64,000 bases of DNA from contig BCIK01000014.1 of assembly GCA_039545295.1 (NCBI GenBank), forward strand, positions 290,976-354,975, in the 5' to 3' direction. Positions 34,409 to 46,420 of this stretch are shown piece by piece. This DNA comes from Udeniomyces pyricola (Eukaryota; Basidiomycota; Tremellomycetes; Cystofilobasidiales; Mrakiaceae). Below the pieces are notes generated by a model. That model searched no databases. It had not been told where the DNA came from and saw only the letters and a list, made by a program, of their open reading frames with translations. A program made the translations under genes and the position numbers. Position 1 is the stretch's first letter. Every line of letters begins with the position of its first letter.

Positions 34409-36983
34409 TCACCGTCCGACCCCATACAACCCAGTCCTCGTCCAATCCCCAATGACCTCAACCCCTCCGACCCTCAACAGCACATCCTCATCTTCCTCCT
34501 CTTCCTCCTCCTCCGCTTCCTCGTCTCTCCCCGCTTCGTTCATCTGACCCGCCATGGCTCTCGCCAGTCTGCCCTCTACCGCCTTGGCTTTACTCACATC
34601 CCTTCCTCTCCTCAACGCCCTCCTTCTGCCTTCTTTTCCCTCATCCCACTTTTCCCTCGAGACCTCCGTCTTCCCTCCGATTCGCAATGCACCTGCTAAA
34701 GCGCCCCCGACCCACCCCAAAAGTGCCGGAGTGAACGCCGGTGCACTGCCTGCCGAAGCCCTAGCAAGCGACGTACCCGAAGTTGTAGAGGACGATCCAG
34801 GGGGCGATGAAGGCGGGAGATAGGTCGTAGGGGAAGGGTCGTTGAGGATCGAAATGGATGAACGTAGTCGGAGCAGGGTTTGATATGGGTGTGGTGGAGG
34901 GGGTCGACGAGAACGGACATGAGATGAGGGCTGACGACGTGATGTTGAAAGAAGGGAAGGCGGATCCAAGGCGGTGGGTGTAACGAATCCGTCATGCCCT
35001 TCAGCGTTATCGGGGATATCCCTTGATAGATCGGATGATGATGATGACGGCAATGACATAGTTGAAGGCTCCGTCACTGTAGGGAATGGTCCTTCTTTCA
35101 ACGCCTCTGATAGACTCTCCCTCAACCTCGGAATAAACCCCGGGAGCACGCTCGCGCCCCCTCCACAAAGCAAGATCGAACTCGCCATGGGCACCCTCAG
35201 ATCGATGGGAAGTTTGGAAAGAACCGATAAGATGAGTTGGACGATCGAAGGAGCTTCTGACGAGCGGAGATCGTCAGATGAAGATGTCAAAAGTGGTGGT
35301 GAGGAAAAGTAAAGACAATCTTCGGCGATAGCTTCTCGGACCCATCCAGGGACGACGAGCGTGCCCGAGGCGAGACCTTCGCCTGGAAGGGCCGGGATTG
35401 GGAGCGTAAGGGCACGCGTCGTACTCGGAGGGTCGGAGAATCGAGCTTGGAGAGAGAGGAGATGGTGTGGAATGGAGGAGGAGGAAGGGTCGCTGCTCTC
35501 GTGTAACGACGATTGTCGCTGCGATTGAGGCTGTTGGCGATGACCATCTTGTCTTCGCAGGGCACCCACAAAGCATGCCCCACTCAACACTCTCTGTACG
35601 ACCCCCTTTCGCGCAAGGATCGCCCGTGTGACTGCAATACCATCGTTTCTTCCTCGCTTGGGCACCGTCGAGGCCGCAGAGAGCGAAGTCGGGCTTGGAA
35701 TGAATCTCCCAAAGTGAAGGAGAAGATCGTGGAGTGTCTCGTGCATGTGACGTGCAGCGAGTGGAGTAGATTGGATATGTGGGTACAGTGGGCGGGAAAG
35801 ATGGATCTGCAGGGTTCGATCAAGGTGAATTCAAGAGGTGTTGTGCATAAAGAATGGAACATAAAACGAAATCAACGCTGTAGCAAGGGAATAAAAGCTT
35901 AAGGCATGTGAACACGCGGAGCAAGAGTATTCGTATAGGACGGAGACGAACAGGAAGGATGACAGTCTCAAGATAGCCCACATCAACCACGAGTCCCGAC
36001 GTGCGACCGATGGCTAGAAGCGCCAGTAAATGGGGAGGAGCAAACGAGATAGATGGAACCTAATTTCAAGATGGTACCAGAAAAGGTAACGTGAGTACGC
36101 AGTCGATACACTAGGTGTCCTCTCTGTGCGACCCTAAGTCCATCGACAATGAACGTCTTTGAACCTTCAGAAGGCCAACGCTCAACTTGTTTTTTATTCT
36201 ATTTTATTCTCGTTTGGGATTTACCTGGAGATCTTCAAAGAGACATCGGGCCATCATCTCTTTGATCCGAGTCGGAAGCAACGGATTCTCTAGAACGATA
36301 ACTTTGCGCGTCTTGGGGTCTGTCATCAAATGCCTGAGCAAAGAAAAGATCAAATTTCCATCAGTTAACGCATGCACCCGATTCAAGCGTGGACACCTAC
36401 TTCCCATGATAGGAAACAGTCATAAGGGATATATCTACTTTGAGTAAACCTCTCTCAACCTCCTTTCGATTCTCTGCTCGACGACTTCTTCCCCGACTTC
36501 CCTTCTTCTCTCCACTTCCCCTCTCCATCCCGTACTATCTGCCACACTCTCAAACTCCAAGTCCCACAAGCATCGCGCGTCTTTTCGCCTGCGTTCCGGA
36601 CGCTGCTGCCAATAATCCTGTCCCCCTTCCTCCTCTCCCGATCGCTTCGGACCTCCTTCCGCTCCATTCACTGAGTCATCGTCATCTCCCTGTTGCGCTT
36701 CATCGTTAGCCCAAAAGATGGCTCGTGGTTTAGCCTCGCCTGAGAAGCCGACTTTCCAGACGTTGGATCCCGGATCCAGCACGACGCGATCCTCGTTGCC
36801 GTAGAGCGAATGACGCTTGTGGTCCTTGGTTTGGTAGTGTGGGGACGGATAAGTGGCGGCAGCCGTCGCAACAGGGCGAATGGGAGTTGTGGTAGAGGAC
36901 GAAGCGCGGTGAGAAGGGGTAGAAGTCTCGCGGGACCTAGAGGAGTGCGCAGGCCGAGAGGGGGTTGCTGAGAGATCCGACAT
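34409..36983 (-). CDS. ARP10: Actin-related protein Arp10/Arp11 (dynactin pointed-end), enlarged (712 aa)
   Basis: Four exons: 36983-36460, 36333-36225, 36059-35952, 35806-34409; 713 codons. The actin fold is recognisable: VVLDPGSNVWKVGFSGEAKP (first phosphate loop, ~67-86), KVIVLENPLLPTRIKEMMAR, VPSISFAPPHLLALLAIG, GLVVDVGYLETVILP, TPLAARHMHETLHDLLLHFG, and SILLCGGGASVLPGFIPRLR (the second nucleotide-loop equivalent). FAPPHLL with GLVVDVG followed by ET is typical of the Arp10/Arp11 group, which caps the pointed end of the Arp1 filament in dynactin. The protein is much longer than the usual ~400 residues: a Ser/Thr-rich N-terminal extension, an acidic insert (DDDSVNGAEGGPKRSGEEEG), and a long Ser/Pro insert after the GGG motif. 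The exon 1 donor AG|GTTGAG was picked for phase; the neighbouring GAG|GTTTAC would break frame. Confidence 0.85.
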
Positions 36984-37580
36984 GGGGAGGGGGGAGGGAG
37001 GGCGCGACGCGAGTTGATGGGTCGTGAACGCGATCAGGTAAAGAGTGACGCTGTGCTATGATCAAGAGGCCATGAACTTGAGTGGCAAAGAGAAGCGATG
37101 GACCAGGACAGTGGCAAAGGACGGCAGGCTGAATTGGAAGTATAAGTGATGGGCGGGCGGCCAGCACGCGTAGAAGTGGTTATTGCCGTGATGTGGGATC
37201 GGAGAGTGCTACCGCAGGTAGCCGCAGGTGTTGGCTGTCAACCGCGCGCCCCTGTTCATGAGCCCTTTTATTTGACTATTCAATCCGACAGCCAGATATA
37301 TACTTGTGGTTCCTATCTATACATTCCTCATCTCACCCAACTTTCGTCTACGTACCCAACTCAAAGCAACCTGGTCAACAAGATAATCATCCCACACAAA
37401 CGCCTAGAAACATTTCATCCAGAGTACATGATGTTGGTCCAACCCATCCACCCATCTGCCGTCGACAAGCGCGTGCTGCATGATCGCCACTGACATTACG
37501 CCCACGCCGCTTCTGTCCAACACTACCCTCCCTCAACTAGTCAACCGTGATGGAGACCGTGATGGTCCGCAACAGAGGCT
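36984..37580. promoter_or_regulatory. Promoter region of ARP10 / 3' region of CWC21
   Basis: 597 bp between two minus-strand genes. No gene is recognised. The half near 37280-37500 is AT-richer. Confidence 0.4.
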
Positions 37581-39396
37581 TCATCGGCGACCGACAGGAC
37601 TCCTGCTCTTGCTAGGGCTCCTGCTCCTGCTCCTGCTATCACTCCTGCTATCGTAGCTCCTGCCCCTGGGAGCCCGTCCTTTGCCTTTGGCGTCAGCGGG
37701 GCTTCCACTCCTGCTCCTACTGCTGCTCGGACTCCTGCTCCTACTGAGACTCCTCGAGAAGCTTCTGCTATCGCTCCTTCCCCTTCCCCCCCCTCGGACA
37801 GGACTCCTTCCCCTCGCATCATCCTCTGAACCGCTCGAGTAACGTCGGCGTCCTCCTCTGGCAGACGGTGGGGTCGAAGAGCGTCGTCTAGCACCTCGAG
37901 GAGGGGGCGAAAGAGGGGAGAGCGAACGTCGTCGTCGAGGAGATAGTGGGACGCGTCGGGGCGAGCGGGATCGCGATCGGCCGCCTCCGCCACCCCCAAC
38001 AGACCGGCGGGGCGGAGGGGATCGCGAACGGTTGGGAGATCGAGTACGGTCTCTACCTCGGGTCGAAGAGCGCGGGGGAGGGGAGAGATCGCGTCGCGAA
38101 GAACGGGGAGGTGGTGAGGGCGATCGCGCAGGTCGAGAGAGCGCGGCTTTTTCGGCGGCTTTGCGACTAAGGAGGCCACAAATGATGAGTAATGAACACA
38201 ATCCATGTCAGCAAGGTGGTATCAGCCAACGAAAATGAGAGCGATGTACATCAAAGACACCCTGATGACTTACGCTCGTTCGGCATCCCTTCGCCTCTTC
38301 TTCTCCTCTTGGATCCTCTCTTCCTGAATCTTCTCCTGCTCGAAAGCCCTCTGAAGTTTCGCCTGGTTCTTCACCTCGTACTCAGCCCTCTTGATTTCCC
38401 TGAGTCTAGCCTGCTCGTCCCGATCGAACGCCGCTCCCTCCTTGTACTCGGCGCCGACGCCAAACGCAGATCGCATACGCGTCAGCTCGGCCTCCTTGGC
38501 GGCGGCGAGCGAATGCGTGTCGTGCTGCTTGATAAGCTTGGGGTTTGTCGTCTTGGGAAGTTGAGCAAGAAGTTTGGTACGGAGAGCATCAACTTCGGTC
38601 AGGATATCGTCCTCGGGGAAGCTGAAGCAAGCACAACGAGACGGGATAGGGAGAAAGGACAAGCAAGGCACACGCGTCAGTCTACTTCATCACAGACTCG
38701 ACAGAGACCTTTGGACGTGACACCACGGCACGGACCGCCCATACGCTCATAGGGATCACGAGCGTCCATTCGTATGATGCGGTGACCCACGCGACTTAGT
38801 GGCACGAGATGCCAATGATGATCAAAGACTGACCCTTTCTCCTCGAGCTCATCTGCCAGCTCCGCGCATCGAACCTCGACCGCACGCTTCTTTTCGTGCT
38901 CGAGAATCCCAGGGTCGGCTTGTCGATGCTTGGGAAAGTCATCCATGGCGTTGAACGAGTTGGCGCCTGAACCAAACCCTCGTTCGGGGGGACCTTCACG
39001 GATGCGAAGGGCCGCATTGGATTTGACGACTGTATGAGGATAAGAACGAAGCGAAGCGAGGCGAGGCGAGATGACCATGCATTACGGTGAGAGCGTATGT
39101 GAGCGACCGGGGAAGGTATCAATATCGCTAGGTTGGCATGTTGACGAGACACCACAGTGGAATGATTACATACCGTATCCGTTGGTACCACTATAAGACG
39201 GTGAGATGAGGAAGGAGAAAGGATAGAAAGAATCAGCAAATGGGAGCGTTCCGAGTCGAGCTAGGGAGTAGGCGACGAACCTTCCACGAGCAGTGGCAAG
39301 ACCTGTGAAAGATATAAAGAGATATGTTCAGTGATGAGCTTGGTGAGAAAATCCTGAAGATATGTCAAGGATGTACGCACCAATGCCGTTGTACAT
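37581..39396 (-). CDS. CWC21: Cwc21/SRRM2-like pre-mRNA splicing factor with RS domain (394 aa)
   Basis: Six exons: 39396-39381 (16 nt), 39302-39281 (22 nt), 39190-39174 (17 nt), 39029-38834, 38621-38274, 38166-37581; 395 codons. Three successive micro-exons code MYNGIGLATARGSGTNGYV, the near-invariant start of Cwc21/SRRM2/SR-45-type proteins. The next exon has KSNAALRIREGPPERGFGSG and ILEHEKKRAVEVRCAELADE, the cwf21 domain that binds Prp8/Snu114 at the catalytic spliceosome. Exon 5 is a long coiled coil (FDRDEQARLREIKRAEYEVK). The last exon is an RS domain of about 190 residues (RSPSPPPRSS, SRSRSPSKSRSPVG) like that of metazoan SRRM2 and absent from S. cerevisiae Cwc21. Phases and the conserved N-terminus make the micro-exon model firm. 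Confidence 0.93.
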
Positions 39397-39651
39397 GACA
39401 GCAAGAGGTGGGAGAAGATGTGGAGCGGTGAGGGTAGAAAGGGTGACGGACGTTGGATACACAAAGACAAGTGATTTCGTCAGGCCCTCACGATGATTGA
39501 CCCCTCGCAAACGGCCGACCATTCTGGTACATTTTCACTTCTTTTTTTCTTCTTCTTTTTCATACACTGCCTTTTTTGTTTCAACCTCTCAGTCGATCAA
39601 ATGACCAAACAAATCATCATCATTCAATATCTTCCCATCGAAATCCCTCCG
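39397..39651. promoter_or_regulatory. Short intergenic, CWC21 promoter
   Basis: 255 bp between the zinc-finger gene stop and the CWC21 start, both on the minus strand. No other feature is seen. Confidence 0.4.
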
Positions 39652-41863
39652 TCAAATCGACATGGATACTTCACCTATGTCGGCGTCTTCGTCCTCATCT
39701 GCCTTCGCCGGCGCTGCGTCCGATCCTGCCGGTCCATCCTCATCCTCATCGTTGCTGTCAACGTCAGAGGAATCCACCCCGTCCTCGTCGTCGTCATCCG
39801 CCTCACTCGCGCTCGAGGACTCATCGTCAGTCCCGCCAAACGTTGAGAAACCAACAAAGTCGTCCTGGTTCAAAAGCTGGGAGATGTTGGTGCTCTTCTT
39901 CCTGGTTGTCGACGCCGCTAGTCCCACCCGAACGAAGCCATCCTGGTCAGCAGCCCCCTGACGGCGTCGTTTCGTGCCAGAGTCGTCTTCGTCGTCCTCG
40001 TCGTCTTCATCGTCGTCAGCCGCTTCGTGATCTCGCTTGAAGGGCATGGACGCTCTTGCTGGCGATGAGTCGGAGAGCCCTCCTGAAGTGGCAGTGGCCG
40101 CTGCCTCGTCCCTACCAGTCTGAGCTCGCAGCACATGCCGAAGGCCACACTTGCCTCCCCTTCTGCACGTGCCCTTTTCGCTCCACTCTTTACACTCCCA
40201 CGCATGACGTTCACCGCACATGGCACCCTTTTCGCAGTAGCCGTACTTGACGAAGTCACTACACAACTTAGCGTCCTCACTGACCCGGATGTGGGGATAG
40301 AGGCATGCGTCGCCCGCTCGACAGAGACCTGTCGACTGGAAATGTACGCAGGACGGCGTGTTATGGGCCGTGGGTGAGTGTGAGAGGGGACACGTGAGGG
40401 AAGTATGCGTGCATGAGGATCGAAGGAAGTGAGGACAAATGGAAAGCTTGTCGGGCGAGTGCACGTAAGGGCAGGAGAGCGCGTTGTTGCAGCGACCTGA
40501 TAGGGTGAACAGCACCCAGGGATTTAGAACGTCGCGAAGAGGTTGATCAGACGTCACACACAAGTAGAAGGAAGAGATAGAGGAAAAGCGAAAAGAAAAG
40601 CGTCCAGTCAGTAGCAAAAACCCTCGCGACAGATGATGGTAAAGAACGAGGAGGGCGGACCCGTCTTGGTGTAGTAGCGGCAGAGGGTCTTGGGCTTGGC
40701 CGGTTTGGCTGGCTTAGCGCCGCCAGTCTTTTGGTTGTTCCTGTGAGCGAATGAATGAGCACCAAAAGGAGGATACGAAGGTATAAAAGAAAAACACTCA
40801 AGCACAGAGAAAGGCGACTCACCTCGCTTGCTGAACGCTGTTGAGGACCAGGCTGAGGTTTCCGAGCCGCTGGCGCTTGTCGGCCAGGGGATCAGGCTTG
40901 CCACTCTTCCTACGGCTCCGGACGATAGCAGCGGAGAGAAGGTTGCCAGATTTGGTACGGACGTAGTCTTGACCGTTGAGTGAGGTTCGACGCGAAAGAT
41001 TGACGGATCGGGTTTGACCTAAGTAGCATAGAGATTTGTACCGAGTAAGCTCAGTTGGGAATGACCAAGGTCACAACCGAATTCGATCACGTGTAATACA
41101 TGCCTTCGACTCGATTGAGCTTAGTTCCAGAGGGATCGAATTCGAACGCGACACCGTCGATGACGACCTGGCGAGTCGAACCGGTCGTAGAAGACGGAAG
41201 GCTTTCATTTTGACGCGTCTTGATAGGTGCGGGCGGACGGGCGAGCCGAGCTTTTTCTCTGGGACATGGATATGTACGCGTCAGTGAGATCAGATCAAGA
41301 TGGACCAACACATGCGCGACTGAACGTGAAAGATATCAAGACCAGTGGTTGCCACTCACGCCTTGGCAAACGTCTCGGAACTCATGAGCGACATGTTGCG
41401 ACCCGTGGATTTGACCCAGCCACTGGGCCCAGCCGCCAGCGCCGAGGCCGAGGCATCGGCAGGATCCGAAGAATGCAAGGTATAGGCCGATGTCGAAGCT
41501 TGCGGAGGGTGAGAGACGGATGGTACAGGGGTAGCAACAACGGTTGCGTTGGAAGGCGTAGTAGCTACCGGCTTATTGAGCACGAGCGTCTTGTTGCGAG
41601 AGGTCGATGGGGCGTGTCGAGTGGTATGAGTGGGAGGCCTGTAGGAAGGGTAAGCTGGACGAGCATTGTAGGCAGTAGGACCAGGCTTGGTGGTAGAGGT
41701 GGAAGCCGTCTTGCGTTGATGGATGGCGGCTTGAGAAGCAAAAGTACGTGAGGTGGTTAGGTCGTGTGACGTCGGACGGAGCATGAGGCATGGGGTTGAA
41801 TGAGAGATACAGACCATTGAGCTTGGCAATCTCTGCAAGGATAGCAGCGTCATCTTGAGACAT
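39652..41863 (-). CDS. CCCH zinc-finger protein of ZC3H3/Red5 type (564 aa)
   Basis: Six exons: 41863-41815, 41729-41360, 41258-41104, 41018-40823, 40740-40661, 40496-39652; 565 codons. Five tandem CCCH fingers run from ~275 to ~400: CRYYTKTGRCNNALSCPYVH; CPHFLRSSCTHTSLTCPLSH; CVHFQSTGLCRAGDACLYPH; CSDFVKYGYCEKGAMCGERH; CKEWSEKGTCRRGGKCGLRH. The five-finger order and the upstream FEFDPSGTKLNRV and RTSLNGQDYVRTKSGN elements match metazoan ZC3H3 and S. pombe Red5, nuclear RNA-binding proteins in mRNA 3' processing and RNA surveillance (MTREC/PAXT-like). The C-terminal 150 residues are acidic with basic KRRRQG. The third intron (41103-41019) needs a GC donor (AAG|GCATGT); all GT donors nearby shift the frame or remove conserved residues. 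Confidence 0.88.
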
Positions 41864-42351
41864 GTAGGGCGTGTGGTGTGGTGAGGTGGGGGTCGATGGG
41901 CGATGGTGGGGACAGGAGTGACGAACTGATATGTATATATAATAATTATATTAATGGGGAATGGGTGTGAGTGTGAGTGATCGTGGTGGCGCTAAGGAGG
42001 ATGTTGATGACGAGGAGAGATCTATGAGCGCGCCCAGTCGGATTAGTCACGTCACGCCCAGTGATCAGTCGCCTCCTCTGTCTTTCCTACCCTTGGATCA
42101 ATCACCACCCACTGCCGATAATATAATTAATTACTTCCCTTCCTCTTCACCTCACAAACCTCTCATCCTCTCGCTCACCGACTCACCCAGTACTTGTCTC
42201 ACCACCAACCCTACTCACTACTCACCAACACCACCACCACCACCATCATCACAACTCGCTTCACTCATCCAACCCATCATCTCCCACCTACCTATCATCA
42301 AACCCTCAAGTCCGTCCCACTCAGCGCTCCGTCTCATCCCTCTCGCCTACG
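41864..42351. promoter_or_regulatory. Divergent promoter, ZC3H3-like / CDC4
   Basis: 488 bp between divergent ATGs, with an AT-rich run at about 41931-41955 close to the zinc-finger gene start and CAC-rich sequence before CDC4. No gene is seen. Confidence 0.5.
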
Positions 42352-45300
42352 ATGGCGTCGTCCCCGCATCCTGCCTCACCTCCGTCTGGCCCGCCGGCTC
42401 CCATGTACCCATCTGCCAACCTCCGCTCTCAACCCAACACAACCGTGCCCTCACTCCCCAACTCATCCGGCTCCCATGTGCCAGCCTCGTCCTCCTCGGC
42501 CGCCTTGCGCATCGTCTCCCAAATCGTACCCCAGTCCGATAACGGACCGGGCCACCACGACGGCTCCCCGTCGACCGCAACCCATCCCGATGCCAAACAA
42601 CGCCCTTCGCTTCTCCCGATGGAGGTCTCGCCTCCAACACCTGCTCCGAGTCCCGGTCCCGGCGATCGACGCATGACCTTCTTCAATGACGGCGAGACGG
42701 GTCCTGCTGGTAAGTTTGGCGTTCCGTAAGAGAACCCCCTCCCCCCCCCCCTTTAGGCGGCGAACACTGGACTGGCTCTCTCGATCATCGGCTCGCTCGA
42801 TGCTACCCGTCCCTCGCTCTAGACCGACCAATGTCCTTTTGACCCTGGGCACAATTGTCTATGCTTCATTTCATGCATACATGTATGCCTTTAGATAGAA
42901 CGCTGCTCACTATGTTCACACTCATATCAGTCATCTACGGCCCACATGGTGTCTCTCTCTCCGTTCGCCGATCGACGACCATCATCATCAGCTGACTAAT
43001 CCCGCAACTATGCGTATTACCCTTGTGCCCTTGCCCCTGATATTCAACAACCTTCCCCCCCCCTTTCTTCCTCCCCCTCCCCCCTCGGTTGTGCTTTGAA
43101 ACAGATACTTCGGTGGCGTCTAGCGTTCTCGCGGCTTTCAACAACCTATCCCTATCGTCTCGACACGTATTTTTGACCGGCCTCTTGGGGGTGATTACAA
43201 CGTCCGAGCTGCTTCTCCTCTCCCAAGCCATCACGCCTCGGCTCAAGCGGGACTTCCTCCAAGACCTACCGCTCGAAATCGCTCTCCACGTCCTCTCGTT
43301 TGTCGACAGTCCTCGGACCCTTGCCCGGGCATCGTGTGTGAGCAAGTTCTGGCGCCGGCTCCTCGAGGACGAGTGGACGTGGAAGGAAATGTGTCAGAGG
43401 CACCGCTTTGGTGGGTTGGCATCCAGGGTTATTGGTGGACCATCCTCGGCGACGGGTGATGTGGGCATGTTTGAGCTGGAGACGGCCCAAGGAGATGGCG
43501 AGGGCCACCGCCCCGGCTCGGTCCGAACGCTCGAAGGTCCCAACGTTCCTCGCATCACGCCCTCGACCGTCATGACGTACGGCACCTTGCACCCTGTCGG
43601 AAGGACGCGCATACGGAAGCGTGCTCAAGACGGGGACACCGTTCCCGATCCCATCGCGTCCAACGAATCGGCTAGCACTGGTGTCTACGGACTCTCATCC
43701 CAATGGCAGCCCATCACTGGGGAGACCGGCGGCGGTGGCAGCAGCAGCAGCAATGGCCACCACCACGCTGGCCATGCCCTCACCAACTCGGCCGACTCGC
43801 TCTCGACCTCTATCCAGCCTGGGTCCTCCAGTATGGCCACCGCCCAGGCGGCTCCGGCTCCGGCCCCGACTACTCGCGGCTACCTCTACCAACACCCTGC
43901 ACCCCATCATACCTACCCCTTTGCGCCTCTCAACCCGGCTGGTACCGAAACCGAGGACCCGTACGAGGCATCCACCTCGGACGAAGATGACGACTCGCTC
44001 GCCTACTCGGATACGGCCCAGGAAGGCGAGGACGAGCAGATGACGGATTTGACCGTTTCTCGTCCCGGCGCGCCTTCTTCCAACGCACCGGCTGGGTTTC
44101 TCTCGACCGTGCCCTTTTCCTTCTCCTCTGCGTTCACTTCAACCAGCCGCCGGACTCCCCGCAAAAAGACACCGTTCCGAGATCTCAGGCCAAGTGCGCA
44201 AGCTAGCGGCAGCGGCAGTGGCGGCAGGGTTGGCGGCGAAGCGAGGTCACTCCCTGAGAGGTCCAGCAGTCAGCCCGTCGTTCCGAGCGCAAGTATGGAC
44301 GAAGAGGAAGAAGTAGACGATCCGGATCATGGCCGCGGCGGCAGCAGCAGCGGCAAGGGCAAGGGCAAGGCGAGGGAGAAGAAGCGCAGAAACAGCGCGA
44401 CGGAGCATCTGTTTGATCCCAATGACGAATCCGAGGACGAGGGCGAGCGCTTCAGTTACAAGAGACACTTCAAGAAAGCGTATCTTACGGGTGAGTGGCG
44501 AAGCCCAACTGTTCCTTCATTCGGCCGGCTCCACGGACTTAACCCATCCCTCTTTTTCCTCTGTTTGATTTCGGTGGCAGAATCTAACTGGCTTCGGGGC
44601 GGGCGCCTTCTCTCGACACATACATCGACCGATGACGGCGTGGTCACCTCGCTTGCGGTCGACGACCACCACATTGTCATTGGCATGGCTAACTGCAAGA
44701 TTCACGTGTTCGAGGCCGAGTCCGGTACCTTTATTCGAACCCTTGTCGGGCATCAACTCGGCGTTTGGTGTCTCACCTTGGTCTCTGCCGGGGGAGAGCG
44801 CAAGGCGGCTCCCACCTCTGGACGTGACGACGACGACGACAGAAGGATGGACGGGGTCGAGGACGAGACGCACGGACCCGCCGGCATCTACCCATCGACG
44901 CGACGGAGCAGCGACGGCGCGAATGCTTGGGAGGGAGGGCCTATGAGGACCGTCGACGCCACATCCACCGCGAGCAGCCACCCGTTCGCCCATCTTCGCA
45001 GCAACATCGGAGCGAGCTCGACGACGAGCTTGCCCTCCACGTTTGCCCACGTCTCCGAAGTGCCCGGTCTGGGTGGCTTCCTTGCCGCCCGTGGCCCAAG
45101 TCAGGGCCGAGCCGGCGGCAGGTTCCGTGGGGGTCAGACCAACGACGAGACGGACGTTTGCGGAGCGGCCCAAGGGTGGGGGCAGCCTCATGCCATGATT
45201 GTGAGCGGAGGGTGTGATCGGGACGTCCGTGTATGGGACATTGAGACTGGGTTCGTTGCTAGTTTTTTTTTGTCTTCTTCTTCTCGCTGGCGTACCTCGT

Positions 45301-46420
45301 TTGTCACGCACGTGGTCTCCATATGCCCAAACTTGAGCTCATGACGCTATCTTTGATGTTTGATCGTCCCCCGACTTTAGCGAGTGCGTTCACGTCCTCG
45401 AAGGTCACACCTCGACGATTCGATGCATCAAGGTTCTCCAAGGCCGACCGATCGCCGTCTCGGGCTCGAGGGATGCCTCGATCCGGGTTTGGGACCTCGA
45501 AAAGGGCGTCCTGCTTCATCTTCTCGCCGGGCACGAGCAAAGCGTCCGATGCATCGAGGTGTCGGGCAACAAGGTCGTGAGCGGAAGCTATGACTTTACT
45601 TGCAGAGTGAGTTTGGTCATGACGTGTCCTTTTTTGTGGATCGTTGTCGTCAAGCCTTCGCGCGCTCGACTGACCCGCTGACCCATCGTACTACCCCTTC
45701 CGCAGCTCTGGGATGTCGACACGGGCGAATGTCTGCACGTCTTTCGAGGCCACTACCACCAGATCTACGCCGTCGCCTTTGATGGCGAACGCCTCGCCAC
45801 AGGCAGTCTCGACTCGACCGTTCGAGTATGGTCTGCTCGCACTGGGTAAGACTTGGACCGGTCGTGTAATCCTTTGTTTGTTAAACTGCGTAACCGAGGA
45901 CTCATCTGTGGTGCATCGGTTCCTCTCCTTGCAGCGACTGCCTGGCGCTTCTCACGGGCCACACCTCGCTCGTCGGTCAATTGCAACTCACCAACTCGAT
46001 CCTCGTCACCGGCGGCTCGGACGGCCGCGTCATCATCTTTGATCTCACGACGTTTGAATGCCTTTACCGCCTGTGCGCGCACGACAACTCGGTCACCTGC
46101 CTCCAGTTCGACGACCGCTTCATCGTCTCGGGTGGTAACGACGGCCGTGTCAAGCTCTGGGATCTCCGGACCGGGGCGTTTGTAAGGGAGTTGACGAAGC
46201 CGTGCGAGGCCGTCTGGCGCGTTACCTTTAAGGACGACAAGTGCGTCGTGCTGCTCAAGCGAGGCGGCAAGACCGTCATGGAGGTGAGTTTTCGCATCCA
46301 GCCAACCTATCCTCTTCTTGTCACACTTGACAACCCTGGTGCCCCAAACGAACCAGGGCTAAACACGTGTTGCTTTTCTTTCAGGTCTTGACTTTTCGTC
46401 CCGCCGACGAAGAACTCTAG
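42352..46420 (+). CDS. CDC4: Cdc4/Fbw7-type F-box WD40 protein, SCF substrate receptor (1054 aa)
   Basis: Seven exons: 42352-42709, 43105-44490, 44581-45250, 45381-45606, 45706-45845, 45935-46283, 46385-46420; 1055 codons. Cdc4 binds Skp1 by its F-box and phosphodegrons by its WD40 propeller, marking cell-cycle regulators for ubiquitination. The F-box lies at ~169-215 (DFLQDLPLEIALHVLSFVDS ... WKEMC). A ~330-residue Ser/Gly/acidic linker follows. The propeller has repeats ending VWDIETG, VWDLEKG, LWDVDTG, VWSARTG, IFDLTTF, LWDLRTG, with GHTSTIRC, GHEQSVRC and GHYHQIYA at blade starts. The closing VWRVTFKDDKCVVLLKRGGK resembles ascomycete Cdc4 ends. A ~130-residue acidic/Ser insert (from about 44790) splits the first blade region from the next. 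The protein is longer than yeast Cdc4 (779). Confidence 0.92.

Noticed and set aside
37541..38206. 221-codon minus-strand frame overlapping the CWC21 RS domain
   Set aside because: Out-of-frame reading of the RS repeats (LRPEVETVLDLPTVRDPLRP style). The CWC21 frame has the conserved N-terminus and correct junction phases.
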